From NCBI GenBank assembly GCA_910592005.1, contig CAJVPP010001328.1:1-20771 (forward strand): a DNA stretch of 20,771 bases. Reading direction: 5' to 3'. The translations under genes and the position numbers were made by a program. Under the pieces are notes generated by a model that made no database searches, was not told the origin of the DNA, and worked only from the letters and a program-made list of their open reading frames with translations. The DNA is from Funneliformis mosseae. Its lineage: Eukaryota > Glomeromycota > Glomeromycetes > Glomerales > Glomeraceae. Of the stretch, positions 1-7,927 are shown piece by piece (position 1 is the first letter of the stretch; each line of letters starts with the position of its first letter).

Positions 1-750
1 ATTATTGAGAATAATTCTTTGACGTTATTGTGAATCCTCACCTGTGATTTCTTGAGTAATTGTCTTAGTTTTATTTACCCTTTTTGAGATTTTATTTGAA
101 GTTATAAAACTAACGTAATAATATAATTTCAAATTTTTCATTTCAAAAGAAAATATAATTTTCAATGATAATATTCAAATAATTATCCCTAATTTACCTT
201 TATTTTCCTTAGTTTTACCACCAGTTATTCTATATAAAAATTTTCTAGATAATTAACAATTTTTTAAATTTACATGAATTTTAACTAAAATTTCGCAAAA
301 ACTATCCAAATTTTATTATTCTAATTTAACATCAAAAATAATGCTATCATTAAAATATCATTTAAGATAAGTAACAATAAATTATTATATGGTTAAAAAA
401 CATCATTCATAATCTAGAAAATCTAGATTATAGATTAGAAATAATATTAAATTTATTTAATCAACAATTTTATATTGTAATCTAAATTTTTAGATTTTTG
501 ATAAAGTTTAAATAACATGACTTAATTTTCTAATAAAAGGTTGATATTTTACTTTAAAATAAAATTGTGAGATTATTTTAGAAGTATGTTATCTTTAAAG
601 TTCATAAAAAGAACACATACTTCTTTAACTAAATTACAATGTAAAGAAATTTGTAAATAATCCTAATAAAACTAAAATGATATAACTTTTTTTTAATACT
701 CAATGAACTTTAAATATGAACTAAATAATAATATCTAAAATATTAAAAAG
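1..750. other. AT-rich intergenic DNA with small hairpins
   Basis: I find no gene here. The sequence is extremely AT-rich. Two small inverted repeats stand out. One is a perfect 10-bp palindrome at 409-418 and 422-431 (ATAATCTAGA / TCTAGATTAT) with a 3-base spacer. The other has a 9-bp stem at 581-589 and 615-623 (GAAGTATGT / ACATACTTC) with a 25-base loop. They lie just upstream of the pogo-type relic and could be worn remains of its 5' end, but I could not match them to its 3' side. Confidence 0.5.
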
Positions 751-759
751 AAAGATATC

Positions 760-2649
760 TTTTTAGCAATTGAAGATAATAGTATTTATGCTATTTTTAA
801 ACATTCATGTCAAGTTAAAGTTTCATTAGTTAATGAGACATTAAAAATTTGGGTTGATCAGACTCCTAGTAGTTATATATTTATTTTAGATACGATTTTG
901 AAAGAAAAAGCTATTTTTTTGCAAATAATTTGAGTAAGTCTGAAAATACTTTAACTTTTTCAAATAGTTAAATTATACGATTTAAGAAAAGAAATGACCT
1001 TCAATGTCATAAATTATATGGAAAATCAGCAAGTGCTCTATTAGAAACATTATCTTAAGAATGAGAAAAATTTTAGTAAATTTTACAATGATATAGTTTA
1101 GATAATATCTATAATACTGATAAAACTGATTTATCTTTTATATAACTCCTAATAAAACTCTCATATATAAACTCTTTAATAGAATTAAAAAAGTAAGATT
1201 TTTATATTCTTATTTTATTCCTATTTGTATATATCGTTAATATTAATTAACTAAATATTGTTACTTATTATTCTTATATTAATAGTAGTACATTACTAAA
1301 AAATTTTTTTATTTTTTACTAATAAGATAAAACTAGAGTAATTGTAATGCTAGCATTAAATATATTTGAAAATCATAAGTTAAAACTATTAGTAATTAGT
1401 AGATCCTTGAAGCTATGATCTTTTCACAGCATTCAAACTTCCTAATTTCTAGTTAAGTATAAAACAAATAAAAAGGTATGAATGAAATATAATATTTTTA
1501 ATAGATGGATTAGTGGATTAGTAAATTAGTGAATTAGATCGTAAAATTTTTCTTCAAGACTAATATATTGTTTTAATTATTGATAATGCTTCATTGTATA
1601 AATTCATTACTTTCTCTAATGAAAATAAAAGTGATAATGATTATGATGATGATAATGATAATGATGATTTTAATAATGATTTTACTAATAATGAATCAAG
1701 AGAATCTTCAGAAGATGATGAAACAAATAATTATAAATAAAAAAGTCATGGTTCATTAAATAGGAAAGGTAGTGAAGCAAAAAAAGATAGCATTAAACTT
1801 ACTAATATTTGAATTGTATTTCTTCTGCTAAATATAATGTTAAAACTTCAATCAATAGATACCAGAATTATTTAAAATTTTAATGTATAGTATATTTGTT
1901 TACTGAAAATAGAAACGAAAATTGTTATGAATCTGAATAATAATTAAAGATTTATTAAATAAATTTATTTATAATTATTAAATATAGGTTAAATACAAGC
2001 AATTATATATATGATATTTAATTGAAAAATTTGATTAAGATATCAATATATGCAAATAAGTATTTTTTATTTTTTTTTGTATTTATTATTTTTATATAAA
2101 TTCACTAATATTTACTTAATATAAAAATAAATTGAATATTAAACAAGCTATTGATTATATTGTGAAAGCTTAAAAAGTGTAAAATAGGAAACCATATATA
2201 ATTATTAGAATAAAACTGAAATTATATCTAGTTCTAATTCTGAATCAACACAATGAGGATTAGATATACTTGTTAATAAAATTCCAGATATAATTTCAAC
2301 AATTTTTATTGATAATAAAATTCAAAATAATTTAGAAAATTATATTCATGATCAAACTTCTTCACCTACTAAAGAAACTTTGATTGATAAACAAATCAAA
2401 ATATAGTACAAGTCATGATAAAAAAGTGCCTAATACTAATAATAAAGAGAAACCAATTTTAAAAGTTTTATCAAGAAAGTATTTGATGCAATCAAAAGAA
2501 TAATTCTCTTTTATAAATATTTATTTATCGATGATGGGTTTAAAATAGATAATTTTAAAATATTTAAACATTATATTTCAGATTTGAAAATACATTATAT
2601 TATATCATTACAACAAAAGTCAACTGAAGATTATTTTCTTTCTAATTAA
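760..2649 (+). mobile_element. Decayed pogo/Tigger (Tc1-mariner superfamily) transposase with intron remnants
   Basis: The plus strand reads through pieces of a DDE transposase with a CENP-B-type DNA-binding domain. In order: a helix-turn-helix part at about 820-1050 (TLKIWVDQ, TILKEKA, then FKKRNDLQCHKLYGKSASA); the first catalytic Asp in NTDKTDL (codon 1119-1121); KLKLLVISRSLK at about 1375-1415; the second Asp in LIIDNAS (codon 1582-1584); and the third Asp in KLQSIDTRII (codon 1858-1860), in the position of the family's QPMDAGII motif. C-terminal fragments follow to a stop at about 2649. Many stops look like TGG, CAA or CGA codons turned into TGA or TAA. Frames resume across apparent introns at 1193-1326 (GTAAGA donor, TACTAAT branch-like site, AAG acceptor) and 1885-1987 (GTATAG donor, ATAG acceptor); a third begins near 2060 and a last acceptor may be TTTCAG at 2576-2581. 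A 16-base tandem expansion near 1514-1529 shifts the frame. The element is not functional. Terminal repeats were not found. Confidence 0.78.
1506..1537 (+). repeat. Four-unit 8-bp tandem repeat inside the pogo relic
   Basis: Two perfect TGGATTAG units are followed by TAAATTAG and TGAATTAG. Reading the transposase on either side shows that about 16 bases were gained here. That is not a multiple of three and explains why the frame changes just before ELDRK. It looks like replication slippage after the element had died. Confidence 0.7.
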
Positions 2650-3587
2650 AACATTTAATATTGTATATATAATTTTGATTTTAGTAATATACTTAATATA
2701 ATTATATAATAAATAACATATCTATTAATTAATAAAATTGATATATTATATATTTCTTATAGTTTTTTATTTATATTTTACTATTAAAAAAATTTTTTTT
2801 GTTTATAGTCATATTTCGTTATAGTCACAGAATATAAGATATTCTAAATTTATAACTATAATGAAAGTTGACTATATATCCTTAACAAGTTCTAACTTTC
2901 TCATTAAAGGTAGTAAGATTCAACTTCAATCAATCCTTCTAAAGCATAAATTCTTATTATAATAAATATATTTATTTTTAATTAATTACTTGCTAATAGT
3001 AAATTTTTAATAAATCATTATGATTTTAAATTAAAAAGATTTTTCTGATAAGTATTTTGTTAGTCTTATTCACTAAAGTAGTTTTATTACTACAATTTAT
3101 AATATTTGAAAATTCAGTATACTTTAATAGACTAAAATATCAAAATAATTCCTCTAGCTAATTCAATAAAAAAAAACAACTTGATTACTTTCTGAATACC
3201 TTCTGATCACAAAGTTTATAATTTTCTATACCCTAATCAAACTATTTTTAATAAAGCCATCAAGTTAAAAGATTTTTCAGATAAAAGTATTTTTTAATAT
3301 TATATTACTAATAATATAATACATGATTTCCATTTTCTATTAAAAAAAAATATACTTTTAGTATTTATCAGAGTTGTATTTTTGATAACAATGATCAAAA
3401 AAATCAAATATCTTAATTAATTTGAAAATTGAATTTATAGATATTGACCTTTTTCAAATCATTAATGTTATATATCTTTTTCAATAAATTATATTTATTA
3501 CAAAAAAAATATAAAAGTAATTTTAGATCAAGCAAATTAACATTATTTGAAGGCTAGACTATTACCTTCTATTATTAATCAATTTAC
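2650..3587. other. AT-rich DNA, possible eroded LINE 5' part
   Basis: No intact gene is visible. At about 2800-2880 there are repeated CTATAA/TTATAG motifs (for example CGTTATAGTCACAG) of the kind found near pogo-element ends, which may mark the eroded 3' end of the upstream relic. Plus-strand coding scraps such as IPSDHKVYNF near 3190-3230 could belong to the 5' (endonuclease or reverse transcriptase) part of the LINE whose 3' half lies downstream. I could not find a reverse transcriptase YxDD motif. Confidence 0.35.
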
Positions 3588-3775
3588 ATTATAGATGAGG
3601 GACGAAACCCCTTAATAACAGTCGAAACTTAGATGAAACTATATTAAAATCATAATAAGGGATACAAAGAAATCTATTCGATATGATAAAAGCCGAAACT
3701 GTCGAAATTATATTAAAAACATAGAAAAGGGTATGACAAAATTATTTTGAGGAGGTTTCGGCAGGTATCTATAAT
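3588..3775. repeat. Palindromic non-autonomous element with internal tandem repeat
   Basis: The outer ends form an inverted repeat: ATTATAGAT at 3588-3596 is the exact reverse complement of ATCTATAAT at 3767-3775. Matching continues imperfectly inward through GACGAAACCCC on the left and GGAGGTTTCGGC on the right. Inside are two diverged direct copies of a unit of about 65 bp, starting near 3621 and 3691, each beginning YCGAAACT and containing ATATTAAAA and AAGGG. Direct repeats of AATTTAC occur at 3581-3587 and 3773-3779 and may be a worn target duplication. It has no coding capacity. The family is not recognised; a MITE is the likeliest reading. Confidence 0.55.
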
Positions 3776-4798
3776 TTACTTATAAATATTCTTTTATTTT
3801 ATAATAGACTCCTTTATTAATAATCCATAAGTTATTTTCTTTACTTAAAGATTTTAAATTATTTTTAATTAATAAATATTCTTTATTTTTTATATATGAC
3901 AATTCCTATCATTTTTATTAGATACTTCTAATCTAATTTCATATATTAGTTTTATCTTTTTACTTATTTATAATATATTAAAAGTAGAATTTTTTACAGT
4001 CATTCCTACCCTTTAAATTAACTTCACTAATGCAGAAATTTTTGCTTTATTATTAGTCCTATTAATTTACTCTTCTAATTTAGAGTTAAATATTTACACA
4101 GATCTTTTATTATTAATTCATTCTTTTAATATTATTAACTAGCAAAATACCTTCTATTACTCTTATTTAATATTAAAAATAACATATAATATATTTATCT
4201 ATTATTTTCAAAATCATAAATGACAGAAATATTACTTTTATTTTAACAAAGGTAGCTGCTTATTCTGATAACTCTTATAATAATAAGGTTGATTAATTTA
4301 CTAAATTCTCTTTACATTCTCTTTTTATTTTCTTATTATTTGATCACATTTCTTATTTTAATTATATTTCTACTTTTGATAATATACCTATTTGTATTTT
4401 ATTACGTTTTTTTGAAAGATTATATACATTTAAAATAATTTTTTGATTATTATTAGCTAAATAAAACTATAAATACACTCATCTTCATATAAATTACCTA
4501 TTTATTTTTTAATTTATTAAATTATTTATATAAGCTAAAACTAATTTTAAAGAATCATATACTTACTATCAAATACTCAAATTTTTATTAGAATAATTAC
4601 CTATTATTAACTTTTTAAAGTCACATAATCCTAATTATATAATAATTAATAAAAATATTATTAATGTAATTCTCTCAATAAAAATTTTAACTTTGTTTTA
4701 CATTTAAAACTATTCTTATAAAAAATCATTCTAGATTCTTTAATATACCTTAAATATTAGTTATTTATTTATATTTCAAGATCAGAATTCATACTAAA

Positions 4799-4931
4799 TA
4801 AAGATGGCGCCTAAATTAGTTGCAACAGGTGACAAATAAGCATCACAATGTTGCAACAAATTGCAACATTATTAAAATTTAAGTTGTAACAGGTGACAAA
4901 TAAGTGTCACAATGTTGCAACGCCATCTTTA
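4799..4931. mobile_element. hAT-type MITE, copy 1, with 8-bp target duplication
   Basis: This 133-bp element has perfect 11-bp terminal inverted repeats, TAAAGATGGCG at 4799-4809 and its reverse complement at 4921-4931. It is flanked by perfect 8-bp direct repeats, ATACTAAA at 4791-4798 and 4932-4939. An 8-bp duplication and a terminus fitting (C/T)A(A/G)NG are hallmarks of the hAT superfamily. The interior holds two direct copies of a unit of about 40 bp that is itself palindromic (GTTGCAACA ... TGTTGCAAC with GTGAC/GTCAC inside). It has no coding capacity and lies within the LINE relic's C-terminal coding region. It is probably mobilised in trans by a hAT transposase elsewhere. Confidence 0.88.
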
Positions 4932-5386
4932 ATACTAAAAGTCTTCTCTTTACTTTTATTAACTCATTCTTTTTGAAGTATTAAAGCTAATTCTTATTAA
5001 ATCACTATTATTAATATTATTAAAGGTATAGTTTTACACTAACTTGCAAAAATTATAAATACATTTACAAATTCTTTTTCAATTACTAAAACAATTTTTT
5101 TTATCATTATATGCTTTTATTTTGATCAAACTTTAAATTTATATAAAAATCTAGATGTGTAGCTAATATTGAAAAAAAGTTTATACATATAAAAATAGTG
5201 AAATTATGCTTATAATATAAAATTTTTTTTCAATAAATAGTTTTACTAATACTAATTTTCCTTATTTTTCTCTAATTTGGATTATCTCACTTTAATTAAA
5301 AATTTTTATATACATAGTCAAAGATATTCGCTCTTCTTTATATAATAATAGCTAGTTGTCAAATATTTACTTTTATTAGTTTAGTG

Positions 5387-5496
5387 TAAAGATAGTGTTG
5401 TAATATTGTGATGCTTATTTATTACTTATTGCAATTTATTGCAATATTATAATACTTATTTATCACATGTTGCAACTAATTGAGATGCCATTTTTA
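5387..5496. mobile_element. hAT-type MITE, copy 2 (inverted, diverged)
   Basis: This is a 110-bp relative of the element at 4799-4931, in the opposite orientation and lacking about 20 bases of the central spacer. It is flanked by perfect 8-bp direct repeats, GTTTAGTG at 5379-5386 and 5497-5504. Its ends have decayed to TAAAGATAGTG and GATGCCATTTTTA. Most differences from copy 1 are C/T or G/A transitions, for example GTTGCAACA versus GTTGTAATA. It sits in the 3' part of the same LINE relic. Confidence 0.85.
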
Positions 5497-5709
5497 GTTT
5501 AGTGATAGTGGTAACTATACTAATGATTATTACTAGAGTCTAATAGAATAATTTGGTTTGATAGAAGTTAAATTCTTTTAATAATGAGTATTAGGCAGTT
5601 TTATTTTAGTTTTTCTATTTTTGTACTTAGTTTTTTATGATTTTCATATAATATTTTTACTGAATTTGAATATTATTAATAAAATAAGCATTATTACATT
5701 TAAAAAAAA

Positions 5710-5766
5710 GTGATTCAAATTAAATGAAATTTTAATATGTTATTATTTGAGATTGTAATTAAAATA
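5710..5766. other. Junction between LINE tail and Tc1 element
   Basis: Short AT-rich spacer between the LINE poly(A) tail and the TA dinucleotide (5765-5766) that marks the Tc1/mariner insertion. No other feature is seen. Confidence 0.5.
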
Positions 5767-7125
5767 CAGAGGGTTACCAAAAGTCCCTAAATACTATTTT
5801 TTAAGTTTGATTTCATATTAGTAATGTCATGTAACTTAATAATATTATGATCACATGATATTTTAGAGTTTGTTTATATAAATCAAACTTAATAAATATA
5901 CGTTTTATTTATTTATTTTGACTTTAACTCAAAATAAATTTCATTTTCTGAAATCAATAAAATGAGTAAAGAATTAACAAAAGAACAATGTGATGCTATA
6001 TTTTATTATTATTAATATAGTAATAGTTATAGAACTATTACTTATGACTATCAAGTATGAGGCGTTAACAGTATTTGACACTTTAAAAAGAATAAATGAA
6101 ATTGAAACTGCTAATTTAAGGTTCCGTTTTAGTTGTTTGCTCCTTATTGAACCTTCACAATGAAACTGGCTTAAATAACTTGTAACCAATAGCAAGAAAA
6201 AGAATCATCGCTTATGTATTACTGAAGTTTAACTACTTTGGAAGAAGAAGACAAATTAGGATATTTCAGTTAACACAATTGTTCGAACACTTTATAAAGC
6301 TGCACTAAGAAATTGTCTTGCTTAATGCAAGTCTTTAATCTCATCAGCAAATATGGAAGTATATTTTGCATGAGCTTTAGAACACTAAAGTTGAATAAAG
6401 CACGATTGGATAAAAGTCATGTGGAGTGATAAATTGACCTTTTTTTAATTTTAACAAAGCAGGTGTAGTAGAATATGATAGGAGCCACAAGATGAATAGA
6501 ACCTTTTTTATGTTACTGCCACTATGAAATATAGCCTTAGACAAATATTTTAGGAATATTTTTTAAGACAAGATTTAGGACCCATTATTCTATTATCTGG
6601 AACAGCAACTGATGCTACATATGTAATCTTTCATTGTAAGCATGTTATGTCAACTATGAAAAGTATATTTTCAAATAATGATGGCTTGTTTTAAGAGGAT
6701 AATGCTCATCCTCACAAATTGAAAATTGCGAAGAAATTTTATATGAAAAATGATCTATACATACTTTTTTGGCCTACTCAAAGTCCAGATTTCAATCCAA
6801 TTAAGAACCTGTGAACTGATATTAAGAAAAGCATTTATGAAAGGAAAAATTGCTTTCTAATCTTGCTGAATTTAAACGATATGTTAAAAAAGTATAACGA
6901 GATATTCCTATATATATTATCAAAAATTTGGTTGATAATATGTCACAGTGAATTCTGGTAGTAATTGAAGTAAAAGGAGGCTGGACTAAGTACTAGTTAC
7001 TTAGTATAAAATGTAGATCAAACCTTATTTAAATAAAAATATTATTGATTTTTTTTTGTTTTAATTTTAAATTTTGAATTTTACGTTAATCTAAAAAGTG
7101 TTCAGATACTTTTGATAATCTTTTG
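5767..7125 (+). mobile_element. Dead Tc1/mariner element (DD34E type), end to end
   Basis: The element is about 1.36 kb, bounded by TA at 5765-5766 and 7126-7127. Its ends are degenerate inverted repeats: CAGAGGGTTACCAAAAG on the left and, read inward, CAAAAGATTATCAAAAG on the right. Seven of the eight differences in the first 29 positions are transitions. The transposase starts at ATG 5962 (MSKELTKEQCDAI). Recognisable blocks are DWIKVMWSDKLTFF (first Asp, codon 6428-6430), EDNAHPHK (second Asp, 6698-6700) and SPDFNPIKNL (6782-6810). The second and third catalytic positions are 34 residues apart, as in Tc1 DD34E enzymes, but the final Glu is now Lys (AAG at 6803-6805). Numerous stops, several from TGG or CAA, and small indels make it inactive. 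Confidence 0.88.
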
Positions 7126-7927
7126 TATATTAAAATTTGATTTGATTTAGAAAAATGATATCAAAAATTATATTTAGAGATTTTTAATAGCCTTCTATAA
7201 CTTTATTAAGAGTGAATAAAAGATGACCTTTTTTTTTTTAGTGAAAAAAAGCAAGTCCAAAAATTATTTCTTCAACAATCCTCATTTTTTCAAATACTTT
7301 AATAAAATCTGCTTCAATAGTAATAAAAGTCAATTAGATAAATAATCTCAACTATATATTTTTTCTTTAATTATGCAATTTTTTTTTGTACTTTTTATTG
7401 TCTCTAATTTCCTTTCTTAATTTAAAATGTTCTTTTTGATAATTTTCAAAACTTTTAAGATTTTCATTATTAATTTACTTTTTTAGTTATCTTTTCACAT
7501 TTTCATAATCTCTTTTTTGCTCAAAAAATTTTATAATATTTTTTTATAGGAAATAGTTTTGTTTACATCATTTATATTGCAAAAAATTTTTAATTTTTTG
7601 CCTATTTGCTGGCTAATTTGTTTGATTAAATAATATAGAATTAGTCATAATATTATATTTTATAATTTTATATTTATACAATTAATAGACCTGCACAATA
7701 GTTATCAATTATACAAAAGGTTATAATTAAGAAATCTAAAAAATCTATACAGTGCTATTGCTCATTATTTATTTAGCATTATTTAGCATTTAGCTTTTTT
7801 TTCAGTTTAATTAAACAGTATTACATACATAGTATTTGTAAATATTTATTAATGCGCAATTCTACGCTCAACTTAACTTTTTTGCTTATTTATTTATATC
7901 AAATTAAATTTTCCATTAAGAAAATTG
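7126..7927 (-). other. AT-rich spacer with a small decayed coding fragment
   Basis: This lies downstream of the CRN-like gene. On the minus strand at 7532-7368 one frame reads KFFEQKRDYENVKR, stop, LKK, stop, then NLKSFENYQKEHFKLRKE and RDNKKYKKK. It is lysine- and glutamate-rich, coiled-coil-like and has only two internal stops. A second scrap nearer 7260-7330 reads TIEADFIKVFEKMRIVEE. Together they look like the eroded end of a protein-coding unit in the same orientation as the two genes. I do not recognise the family. The rest is poly(T)-rich and featureless apart from the poly(A) signal of the upstream gene. Confidence 0.4.
7889..7894 (-). terminator. Poly(A) signal of the CRN-like gene
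   Basis: AATAAA on the minus strand, about 33 bases past the stop codon at 7928 and inside an overlapping run of AATAAATAA. Its spacing suits a eukaryotic polyadenylation signal. Confidence 0.5.

Larger units (their letters stand above)
3776..5709 (+). mobile_element. Decayed LINE (non-LTR retrotransposon), 3' half
   Basis: The plus strand carries broken frames of a LINE C-terminus. An RNase H domain spans about 3890-4300: a probable first Asp near 3898, the Glu in NAEIFALLL (codon 4035-4037), the Asp in LNIYTDLLL (codon 4101-4103), then LTKVAAYSDNSYNN and KVD*FTK (Asp 4291-4293) in the place of the usual KAHS...AD.LAK. The downstream C-terminal region includes FLLE*LPIINFLKSHNP at about 4580-4625 and continues after the inserted MITE (SIKANSY, INIIKGIVLH). 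The 3' untranslated region holds AATAAA at 5678-5683 and ends in eight adenines at 5702-5709. Many stops and frame changes show that it is dead. It is interrupted by two MITE copies. Its reverse transcriptase part is absent or too eroded to see. Confidence 0.7.

Noticed and set aside
1630..1735. GATAATGAT-rich stretch considered a plain microsatellite
   Set aside because: It stays in the same frame as the transposase blocks on both sides, so it is better read as a coding acidic segment of the pogo relic.
4799..4931. Possible CRISPR-like repeat array (repeated GTTGCAAC units)
   Set aside because: Only two units, each palindromic, bounded by terminal inverted repeats and an 8-bp target duplication; a MITE in eukaryotic DNA explains it fully.
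5974..6195. Minus-strand open frame of 73 codons
   Set aside because: Antisense shadow of the Tc1 transposase relic, whose plus-strand translation is clearly recognisable.
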